Positions 16,801-25,830 of a DNA stretch of 64,000 nucleotides are shown here, in pieces. Source of the stretch: Faucicola sp041855445 (GTDB lineage Bacteria > Pseudomonadota > Gammaproteobacteria > Pseudomonadales > Moraxellaceae); NCBI GenBank assembly GCA_041855445.1, contig JBHAEG010000067.1, positions 62,001 to 126,000 on the forward strand, given 5' to 3'. The notes under the pieces were generated by a model. The model had not been told where the DNA came from. It was given only the letters and a program-made list of their open reading frames with translations, and searched no databases. Both the position numbers and the translations under genes were made by a program. How positions within the stretch are numbered: position 1 is the stretch's first letter; each line of letters begins with the position of its first letter.

Positions 16801-19800
16801 CTCTGCGTCAGTATGAACTGGCTCATATGTAATCAATGACATTTTTAAATTGTATAATTTTTCTTCAAATACTTGATGTAAAAAATTAACAATTGTATCA
16901 TCATAACTGACATTCATGCCTGCAGCGATGGTATCAAAAATACCTGTCAGTTGATAATGTGTTTGTAATAACACATCAACAATATCTTCATCTTTGCTTA
17001 ACTGTGGGTATTTATTGATAATTCGATAGGCGTATTGTAAAGCTTGAACTAAATTTACGAATTTGGTTTCTTTGACAGCCTCTAATAACTTGCTTGCTTG
17101 TTCTTCAAGTTTAGTAATATGAGATTGTAGTTGCTGTTTATCTTCGGTAGCTAATTTAATTGGTAATTCACTATCAACATCTAATAAATCATCAACGCCT
17201 AAAGTCATTAATTCATTGACAGATAAAGCTTTTGAGCTATCAAGATGACAGCTTTCTAATAAATCTTTGCTTAGTTGAGCAATTTTGTCATCATCATCTG
17301 GTTGGCTTTGGGTTGTACGATGTTGCTGATAGTCTTGTATATAACTAATTAAATCATTTTTTGCATCTGCGACAATATCAAGCTGTTTGTTATTTAGTGG
17401 AATTTCTTGACGTAATAATTCATCAAGCGTATTTTCTAATGCAGTACTTAACGCATAGATGCGTGGTAAATTCGCAAGACCTGCTCCGCCTCGTAATGTA
17501 TGAAATGCGCGTACTAATTCATCAGAAACATAAATATAATCTTGTTGGCGATTTGTTTCGATAAATTTATCAATTTTATCAAATAAATCATTTGCTTCTT
17601 CAATAAATATCTGAACAATGACATCATTTTCATGATTGGTTGTATCAGTATGAGTTTGGTCGTTATTTGTTGTTTCGGTTGTTTCAGATATTGACGCAGG
17701 TTCAGTTGTCAGAGTTTCTGTTGCTAAATGTTGTTGTATTAAACTGTCGAAAATATCAATATCATCTGAAGTCACTGTATTCGTTGATGTTGTGGTGATT
17801 TCTTGAACAATTGGTAAATCAACACTGTGCTGAAGCGTTGCTGTTTCAGTGGCGGTTGTTTGCTGAGTTTGAGGAATATTAGCTTGTACAAATTGTTGAA
17901 TATCTTGATAATTAAACGTATTACCCAAACCATGAGCATACGCATCAGCAGTGGCTTGCCAAATGTACATTTTTTCAGGGTAATTTGTGCGATTTTCGGC
18001 AAAAATTGTGACCAATTCGGCAAAGTTTTCAATCACATCACCAATAAAATCCGCCATATCTAGACTAATTTCGATTTTATGCTCTAAAATTCGATTAAGC
18101 ATACTTTCCACAGCCCAAGCCAATTCGCCAAGCTGATTTGCTCCGACCATACGACCAGAACCTTTTAATGTATGGAAACCTCGGCGGATTTCTTTCAAAG
18201 TTTCCATATCTTCAGGGTCATGTCGCCAAGTGTCACGATATAAAGTGGTTAAATCCGTTAATACTTCGTCTGCCTCTTCAATATAAATCTCTTTAATATC
18301 TGGGTCAGACTCGCCATCAGAGGCTTTTTGTAATGATTGCAACGTTTCTAATACGCTAATAGGTAATGCGTTATCTAAAGTTGTTACTGCTATTTGCGAT
18401 TTTTCCAAAGTTTCTACTGGTGGATTGTCTATGACATCGACCGTAGGTTGGGTATTTTGTGCAACAACAGGTGTTTGATGTGAAGCATATGGATTTTGTA
18501 ATAATATATTTGCTTGACGAATAATGAAAGCAGGGTCAAGGCTCGGTGATTGTTGCTTAGCAAAATCTTCAACTAAAGTTGGTATTTTTGCATAAGTATC
18601 ATTGATAAACTCAACAATATTGGGTGTAACTTCAATAGTGTTATCTAACACCCGATTTAACATATTTTCTACAGCCCAAGCTGTTTCGCCCAGCTGATTT
18701 GCTCCGACCATACGCCCAGAACCTTTTAATGTATGAAAGCCTCTGCGTACTTCTTTTAACACCACTAAATCTTCAGGATTTGCTTGCCATTCTGCCAATG
18801 GTTGTTGCATATTGGTCAAAACTTCTTCTGCTTCTTCGATAAAGATTTCTCGAATTTCGTCATCTATATCATAATCATCAGCTTTTAATAACAAACGAGC
18901 TTTGATTAACTCTTCATCTTCAACAGCAATTTGCTCAACAACGATAGACTGTATAGGCTCAATTAAATCATCATTAAGATGAACATCATCAAGTACAATT
19001 TCTTTAACATCGGTGGTATCCAAAATAGGATTTTCTGTTGTGATTGGTAAAAGTTCCTCATTTACCACAATAGCTTTTAGTGCTTGTTGATTATCTATCA
19101 TCAAATCATCAGCGTGAATGATAGAATTTTCTTCTGGCTGATTATCAATGATATTCATGCTTTTATCATTAGCAATCAGTTTTTTACCTTCATCATCATA
19201 TACGATGGTATTAGGCTGGAAATCTTTATCACGAGAAACAATATCCTGAGGTAAAATTGGGTGATGAATTAATTCATTCACTAAGGTTGTTGCAGTATGC
19301 AATTGTTGCTGAATTTGATTTAACAAATCATTATTCATGTTTTGATAAGATAAATAATCTAAAAACAGCTCAAACTGAGCTATCGTTTCTGCTAAAACAT
19401 CAGTAGTTTCCCAAGATAATACCTGTATTGAATTATCTATCAACTTTTGAAATAACTCACTTAATTGAATAGATAGTTCTTTAGGTTGAAATAATCCAAG
19501 TGTATCAAATACTTGGGTCATTTCTACAAAATCTTGTTGAATGTTTAATGATGTGACATCATTACTTTGTGAATAATCATTAAATGCTAATTTAATATTT
19601 TCAATATTAATACGAGTCTGACGTAAAGTCTCTCGGTCTGGGTTTTGACTATTGACAATTTGCATTGCCCCAACTTTTCGTTCTAAGGTATCCACTGCCT
19701 CAAGCATATGTCGATACACATCTTGCAATTGTCGTTCGATTTGCCAGTTTAAAATACCCATCATTTCAGGGTTATCGACCATTAATTGTACATCGAAAAT

Positions 19801-20811
19801 AACTTGTTCGATTTGGTCATGATAAAATGTCCAACCACGGTTTTTTAATAAAACTTGAATTTCTTTTAATTTTGGCAGTACCCAAGCTAAATTATCCAGT
19901 TGGTAAATGACTTGTTCAAGTTGATTTAATACTTGAGTAAATAACGTGTTATCTTCTGAAAAATCTTTTAAATTCAATGGTTCTATTAGTGATTGAGCCA
20001 AAGAGGTTTTATGATTTAATTGAGATATTTTTAATAAAATATCAACAATAAACCGTCCGACCAGTGCTTTGGAAAGCTGTTTTTTTAGAATTAAATTATC
20101 TAATAAATCTAGTAAATAAACATAATGATGAGGTGTTGGTTCATCATTCAAAGCTTGACTTTCTAGCCAAATAACCACGACTTGCCAAAGTTGTTGATAA
20201 TTACCATTTAGCTCTGATTGAGCCAAAATACTAGCGGTATCCATCAGTACCTTTAACGCATCAGGTTGATTTTTATTACTATATAGTAATTGTAAAATAT
20301 GATATCGCCATAATTTAATTAATTCATGCTGGTCAAGCTCAATGGGATTGTAAGCAATTTCTGGCAATTTTAATTGTTTCAAAAGTCGCTCTTGCTCTTT
20401 ACTGGCTTGATGATGCGTTGGTAGAGGTTCTTCACCGAGTAGTTCTTTAAAAAAATTAATACGGTCAATTAACCAATGCACATGTAGTTGTTGGGTATAT
20501 TGAAATTGTTTGAGTTCATACCACAATAGCACCACACTTTGAGTCATATCTGCTTGATGATTTTTTGCTAATTCACCTGTAGCGATTTTTTTACCAGTTT
20601 TTTCTAGTGTGCTAGCTAAGTTGGCAAGCATGGGCTGAAGTGCAAGCGATAATGTACCACTTACTTGATGTAATTTTTGTTCAATCACAACCCAATCGAC
20701 CTTGTTATTAGGGCTGTCTGATTGTTGTAATAAACACATTAAATCATCAAAAACATCTTGTAAAACAGGCATTAACCAATCTAGGGCGATTAACGAGTGT
20801 TGATTGCTCAT
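13876..20811 (-). CDS. chpA: ChpA, multi-HPt hybrid histidine kinase of the type IV pilus chemosensory system
   Basis: The CheA-like kinase that controls twitching and pilus-linked cAMP signalling in the Pil-Chp pathway. At 2311 residues it is slightly shorter than the Pseudomonas protein. HPt-like modules are visible at H693 (FHTLKGSG), H880 (FHTLKGSG), H1104 (FHTLRGGAG), a copy with asparagine at the phospho-site N1378 (LNAIKGGAS), and H1566 (LHTIKGGAR). A divergent N-terminal one has H48 (LHQVSG). Then come the dimerisation helices (about 1690-1800), the HATPase domain (N-box N1896, then DDGKGI and SGRGVGMDVV), a CheW-like domain (about 2030-2170) and a C-terminal receiver with D2238 (LLDIEMPRMDG). 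AGGAAAC precedes the ATG. Confidence 0.95.
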   Translation of the reverse strand: MSNQHSLIALDWLMPVLQDVFDDLMCLLQQSDSPNNKVDWVVIEQKLHQVSGTLSLALQPMLANLASTLEKTGKKIATGELAKNHQADMTQSVVLLWYELKQFQYTQQLHVHWLIDRINFFKELLGEEPLPTHHQASKEQERLLKQLKLPEIAYNPIELDQHELIKLWRYHILQLLYSNKNQPDALKVLMDTASILAQSELNGNYQQLWQVVVIWLESQALNDEPTPHHYVYLLDLLDNLILKKQLSKALVGRFIVDILLKISQLNHKTSLAQSLIEPLNLKDFSEDNTLFTQVLNQLEQVIYQLDNLAWVLPKLKEIQVLLKNRGWTFYHDQIEQVIFDVQLMVDNPEMMGILNWQIERQLQDVYRHMLEAVDTLERKVGAMQIVNSQNPDRETLRQTRINIENIKLAFNDYSQSNDVTSLNIQQDFVEMTQVFDTLGLFQPKELSIQLSELFQKLIDNSIQVLSWETTDVLAETIAQFELFLDYLSYQNMNNDLLNQIQQQLHTATTLVNELIHHPILPQDIVSRDKDFQPNTIVYDDEGKKLIANDKSMNIIDNQPEENSIIHADDLMIDNQQALKAIVVNEELLPITTENPILDTTDVKEIVLDDVHLNDDLIEPIQSIVVEQIAVEDEELIKARLLLKADDYDIDDEIREIFIEEAEEVLTNMQQPLAEWQANPEDLVVLKEVRRGFHTLKGSGRMVGANQLGETAWAVENMLNRVLDNTIEVTPNIVEFINDTYAKIPTLVEDFAKQQSPSLDPAFIIRQANILLQNPYASHQTPVVAQNTQPTVDVIDNPPVETLEKSQIAVTTLDNALPISVLETLQSLQKASDGESDPDIKEIYIEEADEVLTDLTTLYRDTWRHDPEDMETLKEIRRGFHTLKGSGRMVGANQLGELAWAVESMLNRILEHKIEISLDMADFIGDVIENFAELVTIFAENRTNYPEKMYIWQATADAYAHGLGNTFNYQDIQQFVQANIPQTQQTTATETATLQHSVDLPIVQEITTTSTNTVTSDDIDIFDSLIQQHLATETLTTEPASISETTETTNNDQTHTDTTNHENDVIVQIFIEEANDLFDKIDKFIETNRQQDYIYVSDELVRAFHTLRGGAGLANLPRIYALSTALENTLDELLRQEIPLNNKQLDIVADAKNDLISYIQDYQQHRTTQSQPDDDDKIAQLSKDLLESCHLDSSKALSVNELMTLGVDDLLDVDSELPIKLATEDKQQLQSHITKLEEQASKLLEAVKETKFVNLVQALQYAYRIINKYPQLSKDEDIVDVLLQTHYQLTGIFDTIAAGMNVSYDDTIVNFLHQVFEEKLYNLKMSLITYEPVHTDAELLDIFLEEALAIDQLIAKTFSQWENNLSNIDALTELHRYLNAIKGGASMVGLQSISEIASYAETLYQALENGKLSINSDICNIMQQVQDTLSAQLDYLQKNYQSFYAKDLEQELANILTTGKIPTDLTMSLPLLVTEKLENYTQDSTNPDGIASDNLAENVPHYSQDIINNFEQRRLETWNGQEPDDDILAVYLEEAKELVDSSSEHLQEFRNNNHDGTALQALQRELHTIKGGARMVGAEGLATLAHEMESVYEELGSHRKPATRMIGNLLASCHDWIASALYVLENKYNPQKPVALVSALQHFSKDPDSLKTIPQDSLAGQIEQIKSHQNNQNTNQQNTVRDISVMPSMQGNFEEELDQTNHNTEMVRISANLMEQMINLSRESSINRARIDMGISGLTNTIEEMGVTVQRLADQLRRMETELEVQILAKIDDDILQDAEFDPLEMDQYSSLNQLSKSLSESASDLLDIKTTMLDKTRDTENLLLQLSRTQSELQEGLMGSRTVPFSRVTPRLQRIVRQTATELNKSVELRIINDESEVDRNILDHITSPLEHMLRNAIDHGIEKTQERIASGKQRTGLITLEVLREGGEIVIHLIDDGKGINIDAVRKKAVERGLIASDDTTLKPLDIMQYIFNAGLSTATSVTQVSGRGVGMDVVQSEVKQLGGVVSVDSEQGKGSRFTIRLPMAVSASDALIVRAGDKNFAIPLVQIERVVRINAETIFNFHNSNSNDFDIDGQSYRLRYLNQILYGSDPLDAVRQQSASVPIIIVRNEAGQKLALQVDGLAGSRVEVVVKSLGQQLSHIVGISGATIMGDGSVMLVLDLIALIRNSANVVRHEKAKASVSKVTKPTVLIVDDSVTVRKVTSRLLDRHGYQTQVAKDGVDALEKLQELTPDVILLDIEMPRMDGFEVASQVRYTSRLKDVPIIMITSRTGEKHRERALGIGVNDYMGKPFQEQQLLDSIARLVAKKSLN

Positions 20812-20910
20812 GTGATGTTTCCTATACTGGCGATAGTGATTTATCGCAATTTTTTTTATAACTAAATTTTTTGACTATCTTTAGGGTATTAATAACGGAT
20901 AACCAAGTTT

Positions 20911-21789
20911 CTACGAATAAAGTTGCTCTAACCATGGAGCTGGGTTTTTCTTCACAAAAATATTGACATCAGATTTTGGCAGTCGATATAGTTGTGGGTG
21001 ATTTAGTTGTGACATTTCACCAACGCCTAACACTAAAATACCATCATCTGCTAAATAATCAATCAGATAATGAATGATGTCACGCTGTTCAAACTGACGA
21101 AAATACATCAACACATTTTGACAAATAATAATTTGGCATTGATTGGTTGATATTGGCAATTGTGTTTGATGATGTATCAAGTTATGACTAAAATAATGTA
21201 AATGCCGTTGCAAAATTGGTTTAATATGCAGTTGAGTTTTATCTCTATCTAGCCAGCTTCGATAAATATCAGGAATATTTTGCCATGCAGAAATATCATA
21301 ACTTCCTTGATTAGCTTGAGCTAATGCTTTTTGATGATAGTCAGAACCATACACATCAAAAATTCCTTGAATACCTAACTGATTTGCCAAAATCAACCCA
21401 ATAGAAACCGCTTCTTCTCCTGTTGAACAGCCAACGCTCCACACAGAAAAATCAGGTAAAATCACAAGTTCCGTATCATTGGGTAACAAACGGTACTGTT
21501 GTAATTTCCATGCTTTGACATAATTACCAATAAAATCAAATGTGGGTGTATGCCGAAAAAATTGGGTGCGAGGTATCAAAATATCATCAAACACTTGGTG
21601 ATAAATGGTATTATCTTGAGTAACAGCTTGTAACAATGCTAAATTATCCATTCGCTGTTGTCGCATATGCCTTTCGATAATTCCCTTTATCCAGAGATTT
21701 TGAATTTTAGGTAAAACAAAGCCGACTTGATGCTCAATGTATTTTAGCCAGAACATTAACTCGTTGTCGGTTAAGTGATATTGTTGCAT
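20911..21789 (-). CDS. pilK: PilK, CheR-type chemoreceptor methyltransferase
   Basis: An S-adenosylmethionine-dependent methyltransferase predicted to methylate PilJ. The N-terminal helical CheR domain (about residues 1-75) is followed by the SAM-binding fold with SVGCSTGEEAVSIGL as motif I (about 125-140) and IIICQNVLMYF near the end. Two starts are possible: ATG at 21807 (298 residues, no ribosome site) and ATG at 21789 (292 residues, with TTGGAAA upstream). The second is chosen. It lies between pilJ and chpA, in the classical order. A compact stem-loop sits just before it. Confidence 0.9.
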   Translation of the reverse strand: MQQYHLTDNELMFWLKYIEHQVGFVLPKIQNLWIKGIIERHMRQQRMDNLALLQAVTQDNTIYHQVFDDILIPRTQFFRHTPTFDFIGNYVKAWKLQQYRLLPNDTELVILPDFSVWSVGCSTGEEAVSIGLILANQLGIQGIFDVYGSDYHQKALAQANQGSYDISAWQNIPDIYRSWLDRDKTQLHIKPILQRHLHYFSHNLIHHQTQLPISTNQCQIIICQNVLMYFRQFEQRDIIHYLIDYLADDGILVLGVGEMSQLNHPQLYRLPKSDVNIFVKKNPAPWLEQLYS

Positions 21790-21810
21790 AATGTTTCCAA
21801 TCAGCATAAC

Positions 21811-21835
21811 AAGGTGGGTCGCAAGACCGCACCTT
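21811..21835 (-). other. GC-rich stem-loop in the pilJ-pilK spacer
   Basis: On the minus strand AAGGTGCGGTC (from 21835 to 21825) pairs with GACCCACCTT (from 21820 to 21811) around a TTGC loop, with one bulged base. No T run follows, so it is not a classical terminator. It could stabilise or process the operon mRNA, partly attenuate it, or be a copy of a dispersed repeat. Confidence 0.55.
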
Positions 21836-21858
21836 ATGTCATTGATTTTAAATTATCA

Positions 21859-23967
21859 TTAATTTGCTAAATACTCTTCTGGTAATTTAAAGCCAGAAAC
21901 AGACTCTTGTAATGCAGTCGCCATCTCGTTTAACTGACCTACTGAACGGGCAGTTGCCATTGTACCAGAGGTCGTTTGCGAGGTAATATCTTGAATGATA
22001 TTCATCGTATTGGAAATATGACCTGCCGAAGCTGCCTGCTGACGGGCTGCGTTAGAAATACTTTGAATTAACTGTGCCAAGTTATTAGATACCGTTTGTA
22101 CTTCTTCTAATGCCTCGCCTGCGTCTTTGGCAAGTTTTGCACCACGCACAACTTCAGAAGTCGTTGATTCCATTGACATAACCGCTTCATTAGTATCCGC
22201 CTGAATGGTTTTTACAAGCGTTTCAATCTGTTTAGTTGCATTAGCAGAACGTTCTGCAAGACGCTGAACCTCGTCAGCAACGACCGCAAAGCCACGTCCT
22301 GCCTCACCTGCCATCGATGCTTGAATGGCTGCGTTTAACGCCAAAATATTTGTTTGGTCAGCAATATCATTAATCAAACCAATAATATCCCCGATTTCTT
22401 GTGATGATTCACCTAAGCGTTTAATACGTTTTGATGTTTCTTGAATTTGGTCACGAATAGTATTCATACCATCAATTGTACGTTGTACAACTTCCACCCC
22501 ATTATGAGCAATCGCAACTGAGCGGTCAGCAACGATAGCTGATTCGGCAGCATTGGCAGATACTTGGTCAATTGAAACAGCCATTTGGTTAATTGCTGCT
22601 GATGCCCCTGCAATTTCTTGAGCTTGGCTTTCAGAAGCTTCTGCCAGTTCTACCGCTGTGGCTTGAGTTTGGTCTGACGCTCGGGCAACCCGTTCTGCTG
22701 TACTATTAATTGCTGAAACTAATTGGCGTAACTGGTCGATTGCAAAGTTTACCGAGTCAGCAATCGCCCCCGTAAAGTCTTCAGAAACAGTCGCATTAAC
22801 GGTCAAATCCCCTTCTGCTAAGTTACCCAATTCGTCAAGTAATCGTAAAATTGCCATTTGGTTACGTTCATTTTCTTCACGAATTTGACGAGCTTGTTCA
22901 TTTTCTACATCACGTTCATGGCTTTGGCGTAAAGCTTCTCTTTCTAACAGCTTACGGCTAGCATCATCTTTAGCTTTAAACATACGAAACACAAAGAACA
23001 TTGCAGACAATAAACCAACCGTAAAAACAACCAGTGGTAGCCAAAACTGTAATAATTGTTGATTATCTGTCACGCTATTTGTTGTAACAGAAACACCTAA
23101 TGTATTTTCTGCCAAAAATTTTTGCACATCATGAGTTTGTTGCTTGATTTGTTGATTAACTTCGATATTTTGCAACATTTTTTCAGTGCTAGGTTGCAAA
23201 TTATCATTGTAATTTTTTTGAATAACTTGTAACTCTTGAATAAGCACAGGTAATTGAATTTTTTGAATGGCTGGAGTACCTGTCAATTGTGCCTGAATTG
23301 TGACACCAAGCTGTTGAATGTCTTGAATAATCGCCTTATTATCAACAGGTTGCCCTAACTTTAATAAAGTAATATTACGATTAATTTTTTCAGCCAGCCA
23401 TACCTGATTATTAGCAATCGCCACCTGATTAGCCGTACTATAGTTTGCATAATTCGTTAGCATTTTTTCAACTAACTGACGATATTGTGTTTGAATGGTT
23501 GGTAATGTCGCCTCAACTTTTGCAACAGTAGTCGCCATTTGTTCAACTTGTTTTTGATTATCTAACACAAATTGAATTTTTCTTTGATTTTCAGCCCAAC
23601 CATTTACCAAATTTGGAGCTTGGCTTTGTACTTCTGGCGAATTCATTGCATCATCAAAGACTTCAACTTGATGTTGTAACGCAGAATACGCTTGTTGAAT
23701 ACTTTGTGCATCATTGGCAGAATTGACTTTTGCTAGATTAATAGATAATTCTTGCCCAATCAGGCTAACACTGCTTGAGCCACCACTGGTATTGTTAAAA
23801 TTAGGTAAAGATACCAAAAAGACAATTAATGCAATGACTGCAAATAATGCACTAACAACCGCCCCAATAATCCATTTTTTTGATGTTTGGTCGGTTTGGG
23901 TTAAATCATTTTTGCCACTTGCCGATGCAAAGACATCTTTTTTGGCACTGGAAATTTTAGTATCCAT
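21859..23967 (-). CDS. pilJ: PilJ, methyl-accepting chemoreceptor of the Pil-Chp system
   Basis: The inner-membrane receptor that senses pilus engagement and activates ChpA. A short polar N terminus is followed by TM1 (about residues 33-53), a periplasmic helical region (about 55-305) and TM2 (about 308-328). Next come a linker/HAMP-like segment (GNLAEGDLTV, about 378-390) and a long coiled-coil signalling domain. The hairpin tip is TNILALNAAIQASMAGEAGR, a PilJ-type variant of the usual LNAAIEAARAGE. The length of 702 residues is close to the Pseudomonas protein. The ATG at 23967 has AGAGGAA upstream. Confidence 0.93.
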   Translation of the reverse strand: MDTKISSAKKDVFASASGKNDLTQTDQTSKKWIIGAVVSALFAVIALIVFLVSLPNFNNTSGGSSSVSLIGQELSINLAKVNSANDAQSIQQAYSALQHQVEVFDDAMNSPEVQSQAPNLVNGWAENQRKIQFVLDNQKQVEQMATTVAKVEATLPTIQTQYRQLVEKMLTNYANYSTANQVAIANNQVWLAEKINRNITLLKLGQPVDNKAIIQDIQQLGVTIQAQLTGTPAIQKIQLPVLIQELQVIQKNYNDNLQPSTEKMLQNIEVNQQIKQQTHDVQKFLAENTLGVSVTTNSVTDNQQLLQFWLPLVVFTVGLLSAMFFVFRMFKAKDDASRKLLEREALRQSHERDVENEQARQIREENERNQMAILRLLDELGNLAEGDLTVNATVSEDFTGAIADSVNFAIDQLRQLVSAINSTAERVARASDQTQATAVELAEASESQAQEIAGASAAINQMAVSIDQVSANAAESAIVADRSVAIAHNGVEVVQRTIDGMNTIRDQIQETSKRIKRLGESSQEIGDIIGLINDIADQTNILALNAAIQASMAGEAGRGFAVVADEVQRLAERSANATKQIETLVKTIQADTNEAVMSMESTTSEVVRGAKLAKDAGEALEEVQTVSNNLAQLIQSISNAARQQAASAGHISNTMNIIQDITSQTTSGTMATARSVGQLNEMATALQESVSGFKLPEEYLAN

Positions 23968-24055
23968 AGGATAAATATTCCTCTACTCAAGGTATTGTGT
24001 TAAACGAGGTGATAACGGATATTTTTCATGATATAAATCAATAGGAAGGATAAAT

Positions 24056-24589
24056 TTAAGATAATCCCGCCTCAAGAAAACGGCTATCTTCCGTTAATAA
24101 ACTGGGCATAAAAATGTACCATTCTTGTTGGTCTTGACGAAATCGCCCATGAATATACGCAGAAAGCAACACATCATTGGCTAAACCAACTGCTTCATAT
24201 TGTTTTTGGGAAAAGGTATAAATTCCCATCACTTGCTCCACCTGCAATCCTGCAAAAATTTTAGGCTTATCAACAACTAATACTTTATATTCAGACGCAC
24301 GTTGTTGAGTTTGTTCAAGTTTTAAAAAGCTAACAAGATTGGTGACAGGTAGTACACGCCCCCGCACGTTGGCAATGCCACTTATCCAAGATTTTGATAA
24401 AGGTACAGGAGTCAATTCAGGTAACGTCAAAACTTCCGAAACTTCCCCAAGTGGTGCAACCAAATGATATCCACCTAATTTAAAAGCAACCCCTTGCCAT
24501 TGGCTAGCATTTGCTAACAATTTACCTTTTTTGCGTTTTATACCCCTATCGGCAAGCCTTAATAACTCAATGAAACCATTTGATGCCAC
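24056..24589 (-). CDS. pilI: PilI, CheW-type adaptor of the Pil-Chp system
   Basis: Couples the PilJ receptor to the ChpA kinase. It is a single CheW domain (about residues 30-170) with GYHLVAPLGEVSEVL, then VPLSKSWISGIANVRGRVLPV, the most conserved CheW segment. The start is GTG at 24589 with TGGAG eight bases upstream inside the end of pilH. The gap to pilH is 5 bases, so translation is probably coupled. The length of 177 residues matches PilI. Confidence 0.93.
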   Translation of the reverse strand: MASNGFIELLRLADRGIKRKKGKLLANASQWQGVAFKLGGYHLVAPLGEVSEVLTLPELTPVPLSKSWISGIANVRGRVLPVTNLVSFLKLEQTQQRASEYKVLVVDKPKIFAGLQVEQVMGIYTFSQKQYEAVGLANDVLLSAYIHGRFRQDQQEWYIFMPSLLTEDSRFLEAGLS

Positions 24590-24594
24590 AAAAT

Positions 24595-24957
24595 TTACTC
24601 CATCACAGCTTCAATCACCCGAATTAAATCATCTTCATTGATAGGTTTTGTTAAATAATCTCTTGCCCCTTGGCGTTTCCCCCAAACTCTATCAGTTTCT
24701 TGACTTTTTGTACTAATAATAATCACGGGGATATGACTGGTTTCTTTATTACGAGTAATTTGGCGAGTTGCCTGAAAACCATTCATTTCTGGCATGACAA
24801 TATCCATTAAAATTACATCAGGTAATGTTTCAGATGCTTTTTTAATACCATCTTCGCCATTGTAAGCTTCGATAATATCATGATTATTACGATACAAAAT
24901 GTCTCGAAATTTTGCCATCTCTGATGGGGAATCATCTACAACTAATATTTTTGCCAT
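24595..24957 (-). CDS. pilH: PilH, CheY-like response regulator
   Basis: A stand-alone receiver domain of the Pil-Chp pathway, linked in Pseudomonas to PilT-driven retraction or to draining phosphate from ChpA. Acidic pair D8-D9, phosphoacceptor D52 (VILMDIVMPEMNG), conserved S/T (IIISTKS) and lysine (YLTKPI) are all present. There is no output domain (120 residues). AAGGAAC precedes the ATG. It follows pilG by 81 bases and is followed at once by pilI. Confidence 0.94.
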   Translation of the reverse strand: MAKILVVDDSPSEMAKFRDILYRNNHDIIEAYNGEDGIKKASETLPDVILMDIVMPEMNGFQATRQITRNKETSHIPVIIISTKSQETDRVWGKRQGARDYLTKPINEDDLIRVIEAVME

Positions 24958-25038
24958 GATAATGTTCCTTGTAAATCTTCAATATTGTAGTAAAACTAAT
25001 CAATCATCATCTATTGTGATAAAATAGACAACGTTTAA

Positions 25039-25422
25039 TTAGACATTACGATATTTATTAATTGCCTCAAATAATTCATCTTTACTAAACGGTTTTGTTA
25101 GATACTCATCAGAGCCGACAATTCGTCCTCGTGCTTTATCAAACAAACCGTCTTTTGAAGACAACATGATTACAGGTTTATTAGCAAAATCAGCATTATT
25201 TTTAATTAATGCACAGGTTTGATAACCGTCTAAACGTGGCATCATAATATCAACAAAAATCACATCAGGATTAGTATCTGCAATTTTTGCTAACGCATCA
25301 AAACCATCAACAGCAGTAATTACTTGGCAACCTGCTTTTTCTAACAGCGTTTCTGCGGTACGGCGAATAGTTTTTGAATCATCAATGACCATTACCTTCA
25401 AACCATCAAAATTTGTATCCAT
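25039..25422 (-). CDS. pilG: PilG, CheY-like response regulator
   Basis: First gene of the Pil-Chp operon. It is a stand-alone receiver of 127 residues with acidic pair D14-D15, phosphoacceptor D58 (VIFVDIMMPRLDG), and KPF near the end. In Pseudomonas, PilG promotes PilB-driven extension and activates the adenylate cyclase CyaB. No cyclase or pilus motor gene is in this window. The operon promoter should lie in the 25423-25830 spacer. Confidence 0.94.
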   Translation of the reverse strand: MDTNFDGLKVMVIDDSKTIRRTAETLLEKAGCQVITAVDGFDALAKIADTNPDVIFVDIMMPRLDGYQTCALIKNNADFANKPVIMLSSKDGLFDKARGRIVGSDEYLTKPFSKDELFEAINKYRNV

Positions 25423-25830
25423 AGTCGTATCCTAAAATCTCTTACAAATATCTATTTCAATAATTAATTCAACATAAATTGATTAAAATATCACAAACGA
25501 ACCTCAACCTTGTGACATCTATGATTAATTAGGGTTATTTCTAACATAAGTTATTACTTTATGCTAGCAGTTTATGCCTAAGCTGTTTTGTATTATGGAT
25601 AAAAGTCATTGCTGGTATTTTTTTAAAGAATTTTAGACCTTTACTAGCAATTATTTAAACGTTTATCCGACAATTTGACAGCGTGAGAATTTAGCTTGAT
25701 TTTGTTTATTTTTTATAAAAATTTAATGTCTTTTATCGTTTTATTGTAATCAAACATAAAAATTGTTGATTTGCATCATGAAATTAATGCTAGGATAAAA
25801 AGGGTGATAAATATTTTTAGGAATGACTGT
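25423..25830. other. 408-base divergent intergenic region
   Basis: AT-rich spacer between the divergent pilG and adaptor lipoprotein genes; it should contain both promoters. A TTGACA at 25675-25680 has no good -10 at the right distance. An outward-facing inverted repeat near pilG is listed separately. No RNA gene or mobile element was recognised. Confidence 0.6.
25491..25515. promoter_or_regulatory. Inverted repeat upstream of pilG
   Basis: TCACAA (25491-25496) and TTGTGA (25510-25515) form an inverted repeat with a 13-base spacer about 70 bases before the pilG start. The half-sites look like CRP/Vfr half-sites but face the opposite way to the usual TGTGA-N6-TCACA, so CRP binding is doubtful. 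Confidence 0.25.

Noticed and set aside
25675..25703. TTGACA as the -35 box of a promoter for the adaptor lipoprotein gene
   Set aside because: The sequence at the correct distance (GATTTT) is a poor -10 box, so only the intergenic region as a whole is annotated.
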